A stretch of 6,955 nucleotides of DNA from JAJYSO01 sp964495935 (GTDB taxonomy: Bacteria > Bacteroidota > Bacteroidia > Flavobacteriales > Flavobacteriaceae): assembly GCA_964495935.1 (NCBI GenBank), contig CAZBXQ010000107.1, positions 1-6,955 of the forward strand. The letters run 5' to 3'. Of this stretch, positions 1 to 6,422 are shown piece by piece. The notes under the pieces were generated by a model. That model worked only from the letters and a program-made list of their open reading frames with translations, was not told where the DNA came from and did not search any database. Both the position numbers and the translations under genes were made by a program. Every line of letters begins with the position of its first letter. The stretch's first letter is position 1.

Positions 1-120
1 TTAAATAAGATCATTCACCTCTCGATAACCACGGGATCATAAATTTAAAAAGTACACTTATATTTAAATCACTCATTATACGTTTATTTGATTACTTAAT
101 ATTTTGCTTAAGAATAAATA

Positions 121-209
121 GATGGCCATCTTAGACTCAAGTTTTGAGTCGGAGGAAGATGTATCGAGACCTCTTTATATTGTTAAAACCCTCGATGTTT
201 TTTTACATC
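121..209. repeat. Cluster of small inverted repeats in intergenic DNA
   Basis: Several palindromes are packed together here. GATGGCCATC (121-130) is a perfect palindrome. GACTCAA (134-140) and TTGAGTC (144-150) form a 7-bp stem with a 3-nt loop, and CATCTT (127-132) with AAGATG (156-161) extends it across a small bulge. ATCGAG (163-168) can pair with CTCGAT (191-196), and GATGT (194-198) with ACATC (205-209) around a T6 loop. No open reading frame of useful length covers the stretch. It resembles degenerate palindromic intergenic repeats of flavobacterial genomes, but that resemblance is from memory and only one copy is present here. A structured small RNA is the alternative. Confidence 0.4.
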
Positions 210-252
210 ACGCTATGCTTCGCTATAAAAAATACTACATTTAGCATTACCG

Positions 253-388
253 TGAATTTTGATTTAATTTTGGGGGCCACCATGGGCGGACAAGTCTTCC
301 ACGTTGCAAAACCCTTGGGATAGTCCACTATTCCTACGGATTTTGACGCCCTGAATCTCCTCAAAATTAAATTCATGAATGAAGCAGG
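253..388 (-). repeat. Foldback (palindromic) intergenic repeat, left copy
   Basis: This is an inverted copy of the element at 6423-6539. The two match end to end, from TGAATTTTGATTTAATTTTG at the left edge here to AAGCAGG at the right edge, with about 14 substitutions over roughly 115 aligned bases by hand count, apart from a 19-base insertion in this copy at about 275-294. The outer arms ATTTAATTTTG (262-272) and CAAAATTAAAT (362-372) pair perfectly. Inner arms continue toward an apical stem, 317-323 with 328-334, around a 4-base loop. I assign it to the minus strand because that orientation matches the right copy and allows most G-U pairs. No transposase lies nearby, and I see no target-site duplication. 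It is probably a non-autonomous dispersed repeat or a structured RNA. Confidence 0.8.
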
Positions 389-394
389 TTATAA

Positions 395-428
395 AGCTAT
401 CACAGAAAATCTTGTGATGGCTTTTTTT
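395..428 (+). terminator. Rho-independent-type terminator upstream of the metal ABC operon
   Basis: AGCTATCACA (395-404) pairs with TGTGATGGCT (413-422), giving ten pairs including one T-G wobble, with an 8-base loop. A run of seven T follows directly at 422-428. This is the textbook form of an intrinsic terminator reading on the + strand. No + strand gene precedes it in the window, so it ends either a transcript entering from the left, a small RNA, or a leader of the downstream operon. It lies 75 bases before the ATPase start codon. Confidence 0.65.
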
Positions 429-444
429 ATTGTAGATAAAGTTT

Positions 445-452
445 TAATTTCG
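445..452 (+). promoter_or_regulatory. Possible -7 promoter element of the metal ABC operon
   Basis: TAATTTCG differs by one base from the Bacteroidota -7 motif TAnnTTTG. Transcription would start near 459, just before the inverted repeat at 469-484 and about 45 bases before the ATPase start. No clear -33 TTTG is present at the right distance, so this is a weak call. Confidence 0.25.
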
Positions 453-468
453 CTCATGAAAATAATTT

Positions 469-484
469 TTTAGACTACTCTAAA
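469..484. promoter_or_regulatory. Candidate operator of the metal ABC operon
   Basis: TTTAGA-CTAC-TCTAAA is a perfect inverted repeat with 6-bp arms and a 4-base spacer, ending 19 bases before the ATPase start codon. Its TTAG...CTAA ends resemble sites of DtxR/MntR-type metal-dependent repressors, which commonly control Mn or Fe importers. Position and symmetry are seen in the sequence; the regulator is inferred. In AT-rich DNA a 6-bp inverted repeat can also arise by chance. Confidence 0.35.
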
Positions 485-503
485 TTATATTCTACAAGAG
501 GCT

Positions 504-1223
504 ATGCTGGAAGTACGAGATTTAAATGTAACCTACACTAACGGAGTAAAAGCTTTAACTGATGTCAACGTCCAGATTCCGGAAGGCAGCTTATGTGGAA
601 TCATCGGCCCCAATGGCGGGGGAAAAACAACCTTTTTAAAAGGAATACTGGGATTTGTTCCCCATCGCGGAAAGACCTATTTTAGGGGAAAACCTATTAA
701 AAAATCGGCCAAACACACCGCTTACGTTGAACAAAAGGGGAAGTTGGATATGGATTTCCCAATTACGGTCATACAATGTGTTCTTTTAGGCACATATCCT
801 CAATTGGGATTTTTTAAAAACCCCGGGGAGGTTCAGAAAAACCGGGCACAAAAGGCTCTTGAACGAGTTGGGTTAAAGGGTTTTGAAAACCGGCAAATCG
901 GAGCCTTATCGGGGGGGCAGTTTCAACGCGTTTTAATTGCCCGAACTCTGGCGCAGGAAGCCGATTTAATAATACTCGACGAACCCTTTGTAGGCATTGA
1001 CGTAAACAGTGAGAAAATTATTATCCATTTACTCCAAGAGCTCTGCAACAACGGAAAAACCATATTAGTGGTTCATCACGACTTGAGTAAAGTCAAAGAT
1101 TATTTTGATTATCTCCTCTTTATCCATAAAACTATCATTGCTGCCGGCCCGGTAGAAGAAGTATTTGAAAAAGACAATCTCTCTGCTACCTTCAATATTT
1201 ACGACAAGGCTTTGTTGGTTTAA
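504..1223 (+). CDS. Metal (Mn/Zn/Fe-type) ABC transporter, ATP-binding protein
   Basis: This 239-residue cytoplasmic ATPase powers import of a divalent metal through the permease encoded next. It has the complete ABC set in order: Walker A GPNGGGKTT (35-43), Q-loop Gln77, signature LSGGQ (135-139), Walker B LIILDEP with catalytic Glu160, D-loop near GID (164-166) and switch His192. The segment around DMDFPITV (82-89), just after the Q-loop, is typical of the manganese/zinc/iron chelate ABC family rather than of amino-acid or iron-siderophore ATPases. Length is normal for the family. The ATG at 504 is preceded by AGAGG, a plausible ribosome-binding site, and leaves the usual short N-terminus (LEVRDLNVTY). 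It is the first gene of an ATPase-permease-binding protein operon, with the next start only 18 bases away. A candidate operator (469-484) lies just upstream. The general function is confident; the exact metal is not. Confidence 0.93.
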   Translation: MLEVRDLNVTYTNGVKALTDVNVQIPEGSLCGIIGPNGGGKTTFLKGILGFVPHRGKTYFRGKPIKKSAKHTAYVEQKGKLDMDFPITVIQCVLLGTYPQLGFFKNPGEVQKNRAQKALERVGLKGFENRQIGALSGGQFQRVLIARTLAQEADLIILDEPFVGIDVNSEKIIIHLLQELCNNGKTILVVHHDLSKVKDYFDYLLFIHKTIIAAGPVEEVFEKDNLSATFNIYDKALLV

Positions 1224-1241
1224 CTAAAGAACATATCGAAA

Positions 1242-2090
1242 TTGGGAACAGCCTTTTTAAATTTTATCGATGATATCAGCCAATATGCTTTTCTACGGCA
1301 TGCGCTTTACACCTCTATCATTTTGGGGATTGCCTGCGGTGTGGTAGGGTGTTTTATTGTCCTTCGCGGCCTTGCTTTGATGGGGGATGCCATTTCTCAC
1401 GCCGTTCTTCCGGGCGTTGCAATTTCCTATGTTCTTCAGATCAGTTATTTTTACGGAGCCGTATTATTCGGATTACTGACGGCACTTGGAATCGGTTTTA
1501 TACAACAACACAGTAAGATCAAAAGTGATTCGGCCATCGGTATCGTTTTCTCTGCTTTTTTGGCTCTGGGTATTGTGCTGGTAACAAAAATCCAAAGCGC
1601 AATCAACCTCAACAGTATTCTCTTTGGCAATGTTCTTACTATCAAAGATACCGATCGCATACTCACCTATGTCGTTGTGGGAATCGTATTGATATCCATT
1701 TGCCTTTTCTATAAGGAATTGCTCCTCACCACATTTGATGAAACCATGGCCAAAGCCAGTGGCTTACCGGTTAAAACCATTAACTATATGATGATGGTAA
1801 TGCTCACGTTGATCACCGTCGTTGCTCTCCAGACCGTAGGTGTAATTTTAGTTGTTTCCCTATTGATTACCCCGGCTTCTACCGCCTATTTACTCACCCA
1901 TAAGATGACTTCAATGTTATGGGTTTCAGCACTCATCGGTGCCATCTCTGCCGTTATTGGTCTTTTTTTTAGTGTTACTTACAACCTTCCTTCAGGAGTG
2001 GTGATCGTGTTGGTAGCCACATCCATATTCATTTTGGTCTTCCTCTTTAACCGAAAAACCGGACTCGTATGGAGACCCTTTAAATCCTAA
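1242..2090 (+). CDS. Metal ABC transporter permease (ABC-3 family)
   Basis: This 282-residue inner-membrane permease forms the channel for metal import, presumably as a homodimer because only one permease gene is present. It shows about eight hydrophobic segments (roughly residues 20-41, 48-66, 70-88, 98-117, 138-157, 181-213, 223-244 and 250-270). It also has the family hallmark GDAISHAVLPGVAISY (48-63) and the conserved LLITPASTAYLL stretch (207-218). The start is a TTG at 1242: no in-frame ATG or GTG lies between the upstream stop (1221-1223) and the first membrane segment, and the next in-frame ATG (residue 47) would remove that segment. The reading frame is the same as that of the ATPase, separated by one TAA and six codons. 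The stop is 3 bases before the binding-protein ATG, so translation is likely coupled. The family is certain, the exact start less so. Confidence 0.9.
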   Translation: MGTAFLNFIDDISQYAFLRHALYTSIILGIACGVVGCFIVLRGLALMGDAISHAVLPGVAISYVLQISYFYGAVLFGLLTALGIGFIQQHSKIKSDSAIGIVFSAFLALGIVLVTKIQSAINLNSILFGNVLTIKDTDRILTYVVVGIVLISICLFYKELLLTTFDETMAKASGLPVKTINYMMMVMLTLITVVALQTVGVILVVSLLITPASTAYLLTHKMTSMLWVSALIGAISAVIGLFFSVTYNLPSGVVIVLVATSIFILVFLFNRKTGLVWRPFKS

Positions 2091-2093
2091 CCC

Positions 2094-3041
2094 ATGACAA
2101 AAACAAACTATTCCTATCTTTCCAAAATTATACTCTCAAGCCTATTAGTTTTATGCATACTGAGTTGTAAAAACAAATCTCAAGAATCAAATTCCGGTAA
2201 AAAGATCCATGTGATTTCAAGTTTCTCCATCATCTCAGAAATGGTTGAAGAAATCGGAAAAGATTCTGTTATTGTTCACAACCTGGTACCCCCGGGCGTG
2301 GACCCTCATAATCACGAAATGACCCCCGCAGACATTAAATTTGCAACTTCTGCCGATGTCTTCGTTTATAACGGACTCCACCTCGAAGGAGGAGATACCG
2401 GCTGGTTTGCCAAGATGATTCAATCTTTACACATCGACCCCCACAAAGTATTTCAAGTCTCGACCGGAATTAAGCCTAAATACCTCGCTGAAAACAAGGA
2501 TCGAAAAGAAGTTAATCCCCATGCCTTTATCGATCCCAATAACGGAATTATCATGGCTCGGAACATTCGTGACATTTTAGAAAAAGTCGATCCTCAGCAC
2601 CAATCGTATTATCAAAAAAATGCAGCCGACTATATCCAAGCATTGGAACGAATAGAAAAAGAGTATCGCAATCAATTCGGAAAAATCCCGAAAGAGGATC
2701 GCGTTTTTATCGCCAGTGAAGAGGCCTTTCAATATCTGGTCGAACGCTATGATTTTAAAGAAGGCTATATCTGGGCCATTGATACCGAAGAAAACGGGAG
2801 TCCGGAGCAAATAAAAAGAGCTATCAATTTTGTCAAAAAGAACCATCCCAACGTACTTTTTGTCGAATCCAATGTCGATCGTCGCCCAATGGAAACCATC
2901 TCCAAAAGTACCGGAGTCCCGATTTATGACCCTCCTATTTTCAGCGATGAACTGGGAAAACCCGGCCATAAAGCCGATTCCTATATCAAGTACTTGAAAT
3001 ATAATCTTCATCATATTTATAAGGGCCTAACGGAAAAATAA
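2094..3041 (+). CDS. Metal ABC transporter substrate-binding lipoprotein (ZnuA/PsaA family)
   Basis: This 315-residue protein captures metal outside the inner membrane and delivers it to the permease. Residues 1-24 are a lipoprotein signal peptide ending in a lipobox (ILSC), so Cys25 should be lipidated and anchor the mature protein. By motif matching to PsaA/MntC, the four metal ligands are His72 (in DPHNHEMTP), His143 (in NPHAFID), Glu209 (in ASEEAFQYL) and Asp285 (in IFSDEL). The WAIDTEENGSPEQI segment (227-240) is also typical. ZnuA proteins usually have His at the third position and a His-rich loop; neither is seen here, which favours manganese, or possibly iron or general divalent metal. 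Length is normal. It is the last gene of the operon, starting 3 bases after the permease stop. Function is confident; metal identity is inferred from the ligands. Confidence 0.92.
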   Translation: MTKTNYSYLSKIILSSLLVLCILSCKNKSQESNSGKKIHVISSFSIISEMVEEIGKDSVIVHNLVPPGVDPHNHEMTPADIKFATSADVFVYNGLHLEGGDTGWFAKMIQSLHIDPHKVFQVSTGIKPKYLAENKDRKEVNPHAFIDPNNGIIMARNIRDILEKVDPQHQSYYQKNAADYIQALERIEKEYRNQFGKIPKEDRVFIASEEAFQYLVERYDFKEGYIWAIDTEENGSPEQIKRAINFVKKNHPNVLFVESNVDRRPMETISKSTGVPIYDPPIFSDELGKPGHKADSYIKYLKYNLHHIYKGLTEK

Positions 3042-3055
3042 AATTTAGATTTATG

Positions 3056-3092
3056 TTTCCCTTAACTTTAAAGCCGATTCGGGAAGGGGAAA
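3056..3092 (+). terminator. Hairpin after the metal ABC operon, possible weak terminator
   Basis: TTTCCCTT (3056-3063) pairs with AAGGGGAAA (3084-3092) with one bulged G, and CCG/CGG can pair inside the loop. It starts 14 bases after the binding-protein stop. No T run follows, so it may only protect the 3' end of the mRNA or attenuate partly. Confidence 0.3.
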
Positions 3093-3104
3093 ACAGAATA
3101 TGAT

Positions 3105-3112
3105 TATATTTG
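3105..3112 (+). promoter_or_regulatory. Promoter -7 element of the SLC1 symporter gene
   Basis: TATATTTG is an exact match to the Bacteroidota -7 motif TAnnTTTG, 76 bases before the ATG at 3189. I see no good -33 TTTG. The predicted leader of about 70 bases contains two mutually exclusive short hairpins: GGAG/CTCC (3164-3167 with 3172-3175) and GTCTG/CAGAC (3167-3171 with 3175-3179). This suggests the symporter is transcribed apart from the ABC operon. Confidence 0.45.
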
Positions 3113-3188
3113 GCTCGATTTATATAAAAAAGGGCTCCATAATTTTTCCTATTCATAAAAGTCGGAGTCTGCTCCAGACCAAAAACTT

Positions 3189-4388
3189 ATGAAGATTATC
3201 CATTTTATTAAACGAAACCTCCTGGCACAGGTTGTTATTGCCATTGCATTAGGAAGTTTTCTGGGAAATACTTTACCTGTCGGCATCAGCCGTATTTTTG
3301 CCACTTTCAACAGTATTTTTGGAAATTTTCTGGAATTTATTATCCCCTTAATTATCGTGGGACTCATTATTCCCGCCATCGGCAATATCGGGAAAGAAGC
3401 CGGGAAACTGCTCCTTGTCACGACTCTGATTGCCTATGGATCTACTCTTTTTTCGGGATTGTTATCCTATAGTATCAGTATTTCCACCTTCCCCCAACTG
3501 CTGGCCGGAGAAAAATTGATGGAACTAAACGATGCTTCCAATAGCCTGCAACCGTATTTTGAAATTGAAATGCCTCCGCTCCTGGATGTGATGAGTGGTC
3601 TTATTTTTGCTTTTTTAGTGGGAATTGCTCTCTCTCGTTTTGATTTCAAAACCTTAAAAAACGTATTTGATGACTTTGGAGAGATGGTTATGTGGATTAT
3701 TGAAAAACTCATCGTTCCTTTCCTACCTTTATTCATTTTCGGAATTTTCCTAAACATGACCTATAACGGGCAGGTTTTCCTTGTACTCAAAACTTTTGTC
3801 ACCATTATCGGGGTGATTTTTGCCATGCATATCGGACTGCTCATTATCCAATATTGTATTGCCGGCGGTATTGCCAAACGGAACCCTTTTAAAATGCTAA
3901 AAACGATGCTACCGGCCTACTTCACGGCACTGGGAACACAATCTTCGGCGGCTACAATTCCCGTTACCCTGGAGCAGGCTATCGAAAATAAAACAGATCC
4001 TAAAATCGCCGGCTTCACAATTCCTCTGTGCGCCACGATTCACCTGTCGGGCAGCACCTTAAAAATAGTAGCCTGTGCGATTGCTCTAATGCTATTGGAA
4101 GGTCACGCCATCCATTTTCTACAATTCTTCGGGTTTATCTGTATGCTGGGAATTGCGATGGTCGCTGCTCCCGGAGTCCCCGGCGGTGCCATTATGGCGG
4201 CTCTGGCCGTATTAAGTTCGGCATTAGGCTTTAACACCGAAGAACAAAGCCTTATGATTGCCCTTTATATTGCCATGGATAGTTTTGGAACCGCCTGTAA
4301 TGTAATGGGAGATGGTGCTATTGCCGTTATCATCGACAAAATCAACCAACGACAGGAAAAAAGAAAATTGGCAAAAGCAGCGGCATAA
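3189..4388 (+). CDS. SLC1-family dicarboxylate/amino acid:cation symporter with altered substrate and cation sites
   Basis: This 399-residue inner-membrane secondary transporter takes up an organic acid or amino acid with Na+ or H+. The SLC1 fold is recognisable: the HP1 tip TQSSAATIP (250-258), a TM7 unwound motif IHLSGST (284-290), the HP2 tip APGVPGGA (327-334) and the TM8 stretch MDSFGTACNVMGD (363-375). Against GltPh, the Asp, Thr and Asn of TM8 are kept (Asp364, Thr368, Asn371), as is the final Asp (Asp375). The Arg that holds the substrate side-chain carboxylate (Arg397) is Gly367, and NMDGT in TM7 is HLSGS, losing the Na+-site Asp312 (Ser287 here). It is therefore unlikely to be a glutamate/aspartate carrier; a neutral substrate or different cation coupling is plausible. 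The ATG at 3189 leaves a short basic N-terminus before TM1. It has its own promoter motif and faces lepA tail to tail. Confidence 0.88.
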   Translation: MKIIHFIKRNLLAQVVIAIALGSFLGNTLPVGISRIFATFNSIFGNFLEFIIPLIIVGLIIPAIGNIGKEAGKLLLVTTLIAYGSTLFSGLLSYSISISTFPQLLAGEKLMELNDASNSLQPYFEIEMPPLLDVMSGLIFAFLVGIALSRFDFKTLKNVFDDFGEMVMWIIEKLIVPFLPLFIFGIFLNMTYNGQVFLVLKTFVTIIGVIFAMHIGLLIIQYCIAGGIAKRNPFKMLKTMLPAYFTALGTQSSAATIPVTLEQAIENKTDPKIAGFTIPLCATIHLSGSTLKIVACAIALMLLEGHAIHFLQFFGFICMLGIAMVAAPGVPGGAIMAALAVLSSALGFNTEEQSLMIALYIAMDSFGTACNVMGDGAIAVIIDKINQRQEKRKLAKAAA

Positions 4389-4456
4389 TAATCTCCATAG
4401 GCCGACCATTTCTACTGCAGTTTTTAACTCCTTAAGGTGCTCCATCCAATTTGGCA

Positions 4457-4502
4457 GGCACCGGTAAAAACCGGTTTTGATCTTCTACCGATTGCCTATT
4501 TT
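4457..4502 (+). terminator. Terminator hairpin between the symporter gene and lepA
   Basis: GGCACCGGTA (4457-4466) pairs with TACCGATTGCC (4486-4496) over ten positions, with one bulge and one wobble, and TATTTT follows. A smaller alternative stem, ACCGG (4460-4464) with CCGGT (4471-4475), lies inside. The site sits in the 135-base gap between two converging genes, so it may serve both directions, but the U-rich tail is better on the + strand. Confidence 0.5.
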
Positions 4503-4523
4503 ACAACTTTTATCACCTTGATG

Positions 4524-6326
4524 TTAATCTTCATCCAGTTTTAAAACCGCCATAAAAGCTTCTTGCGGGATATCGACGTTTCCTACGGACCGCATACGTC
4601 TTTTTCCTGCTTTTTGTTTTTCCAAAAGTTTCCGCTTTCGCGAAATATCTCCTCCGTAACATTTGGCTGTCACATCTTTGCGCAAAGCTTTAACGGTTTC
4701 TCGGGCAATAATCTTAGAACCGATAGCGGCCTGAACAGGAATATCGAACTGTTGTCTGGGAATCAATTTCTTTAGCTTCGTACACATCTTTTTCCCGATA
4801 TCATAAGCGTTTTCCCGATGAAGTAAAGCCGATAATGCATCAACCATCTTTCCGTTTAAAAGAATATCGACTTTCACCAAATCCGATTTCCGCATACCGA
4901 TTGGTGAATAATCAAAAGAGGCATACCCTCGAGAAACTGTTTTTAACCGGTCGTAGAAGTCAAAAACAATCTCGGCCAAAGGCAAATTAAAAGTCAATTC
5001 GACACGCTGCGTCGTTAAATAGGTCTGATTGACAATTTCTCCCCGTTTGGCAATACATAGCTCCATAATCGGCCCGATATAATCAGCCTTGGTAATAATA
5101 CTGGCCTCAATATAAGGTTCCTCAACCCGATCCATTCGGGAAGGATCGGGTAAATCGGAAGGATTATTAACCAAGATGGGGTCGTCATCTTCTGAAGCCG
5201 TTGTATAAGCATGATAAGAAACATTGGGAACGGTGGTAATTACAGTCATGTTAAATTCCCGCTCCAAACGCTCCTGGATGATCTCTAAATGCAGCATTCC
5301 CAAAAACCCACAGCGAAAACCAAACCCTAACGCGGCCGAACTTTCAGGGGTAAAAATGACAGAAGCATCATTGAGTTGTAGTTTTTCCATGCAAGTACGC
5401 AACTCTTCATATTCATCTGTATCCACCGGATAAATTCCGGCAAATACCATGGGTTTTACATCTTCAAAACCCGAAATGACTTCTTGTGTAGGGGTGTCAA
5501 AATCAGTAATGGTATCTCCAACTTTCACTTCCCGGGCATCTTTAATTCCCGTTATCAAATACCCCACATCTCCGGCGGTAATGGTCTTTTTAGGGGTTTG
5601 CTTCAATTTCAAGGTTCCTACTTCATCGGCGTAATAATCTTTCCCGGTATTGACAAACTTAATGTGCTCTCCTTTTTCAATACTGCCGTCATAGACTCTA
5701 AAATAAGTTTCGACTCCCCGGAACGGATTATATACCGAATCAAAGATAAGGGCCTGTAACGGCGCATCCGGGTTTCCGGTAGGAGCCGGGATACGTTCTA
5801 CAATAGCTTCCAATATCTCGGCTACTCCTTGTCCTGTTTTTGCACTGGCTTTAATAATCTCCTCATGGTCACAGCCTATCAAATCGACTAAATCATCGGC
5901 AGCTTCTTCTACATTGGCACTGGGTAAGTCAATTTTGTTTAAAACCGGGATAATTTCCAGATCGTTCTCCAAAGCCAAGTACAAATTAGAAATTGTTTGT
6001 GCCTGAATCCCCTGTGCGGCATCCACAATTAACAACGCTCCTTCGCAAGCGGCCAGAGATCGGGAAACCTCATAGGAAAAATCAACATGTCCCGGAGTGT
6101 CAATTAAATTTAGAACGTAGGGCTCCTCCTCATATCGGTATTCCATCTGGATAGCATGACTCTTAATCGTAATCCCGCGCTCTCGCTCCAATTCCATATT
6201 ATCCAATAATTGATTTTGTTTTTCACGTGCCGTTACCGAGCCAGTGGCATCTAACAGCCGATCGGCCAGCGTGCTTTTACCGTGATCAATATGAGCGATA
6301 ATACAAAAATTGCGAAAGTGTTTCAT
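4524..6326 (-). CDS. lepA: Translation elongation factor 4 (LepA), ribosome back-translocating GTPase
   Basis: This 600-residue protein is a full-length LepA/EF4, a GTPase that binds the ribosome and acts on stalled or mis-translocated complexes; a role in 30S assembly has also been proposed. The G domain shows G1 AHIDHGKST (11-19), G2 ERERGITI (47-54), G3 DTPGH with catalytic-type His80 (76-80), G4 NKID (130-133) and G5 SAK (161-163). EF-G-like domains II, III and V follow (about 185-480), with GFRCGFLGMLHLEI as the recognisable domain III start. The LepA-specific C-terminal domain comes last and carries the conserved KCYGGDISRKRKLLEKQK region. Domain IV of EF-G is absent, as expected. The ATG at 6324-6326 gives the usual N-terminus (MKHFRNFCIIAHIDHGKST). 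It appears monocistronic here, with a -7 promoter motif about 40 bases upstream, and it converges on the symporter gene. Nothing is broken or unusual. Confidence 0.98.
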   Translation of the reverse strand: MKHFRNFCIIAHIDHGKSTLADRLLDATGSVTAREKQNQLLDNMELERERGITIKSHAIQMEYRYEEEPYVLNLIDTPGHVDFSYEVSRSLAACEGALLIVDAAQGIQAQTISNLYLALENDLEIIPVLNKIDLPSANVEEAADDLVDLIGCDHEEIIKASAKTGQGVAEILEAIVERIPAPTGNPDAPLQALIFDSVYNPFRGVETYFRVYDGSIEKGEHIKFVNTGKDYYADEVGTLKLKQTPKKTITAGDVGYLITGIKDAREVKVGDTITDFDTPTQEVISGFEDVKPMVFAGIYPVDTDEYEELRTCMEKLQLNDASVIFTPESSAALGFGFRCGFLGMLHLEIIQERLEREFNMTVITTVPNVSYHAYTTASEDDDPILVNNPSDLPDPSRMDRVEEPYIEASIITKADYIGPIMELCIAKRGEIVNQTYLTTQRVELTFNLPLAEIVFDFYDRLKTVSRGYASFDYSPIGMRKSDLVKVDILLNGKMVDALSALLHRENAYDIGKKMCTKLKKLIPRQQFDIPVQAAIGSKIIARETVKALRKDVTAKCYGGDISRKRKLLEKQKAGKRRMRSVGNVDIPQEAFMAVLKLDED

Positions 6327-6348
6327 AATCCAAATACCAAAAATAAGG

Positions 6349-6358
6349 GGGAATTCCC
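6349..6358. promoter_or_regulatory. GGGAATTCCC palindrome in the lepA leader
   Basis: A perfect 10-bp palindrome lies 23-32 bases upstream of the lepA ATG, at the expected start of its mRNA. It may be an operator or a short 5' hairpin, or it may be chance. Confidence 0.2.
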
Positions 6359-6365
6359 ACCGCTA

Positions 6366-6373
6366 CAAATATA
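6366..6373 (-). promoter_or_regulatory. Promoter -7 element of lepA
   Basis: Read on the minus strand this is TATATTTG, an exact match to the Bacteroidota -7 motif TAnnTTTG. It lies about 40 bases upstream of the lepA ATG, which predicts a leader of roughly 30 bases. No clear -33 TTTG is found. Confidence 0.5.
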
Positions 6374-6422
6374 AGTTTAAAGCTGTAAATAACGATTTAT
6401 GCTACTGAAAAAGGAGATCTAT

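Noticed and set aside
262..272. TAATTTTG at the inner edges of both foldback copies matches the -7 promoter motif TAnnTTTG
   Set aside because: The match comes from the AT-rich terminal arms of the palindrome, occurs on both strands, and has no -33 element at the right distance.
276..285. GCCACCATGG, a perfect eukaryotic Kozak/NcoI-like string suggesting a cloning junction
   Set aside because: It lies inside a repeat whose flanks match the second genomic copy, the frame from its ATG ends after 13 codons, and no vector sequence is visible.
1..503. Possible tRNA, CRISPR array or known riboswitch in the left intergenic region
   Set aside because: No cloverleaf, no regularly spaced direct repeats and no recognisable aptamer core were found by eye.
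1451..1666. Open frames antisense or out of frame within the permease, binding protein, symporter and lepA genes
   Set aside because: They overlap clearly coding frames of conserved proteins and have no recognisable domains or start signals of their own.
2970..3080. AAAGCCGATTC occurs twice exactly 100 bases apart (2970-2980 and 3070-3080)
   Set aside because: It is a single 11-base match with unrelated flanks, one copy inside a codon-constrained gene; probably chance.
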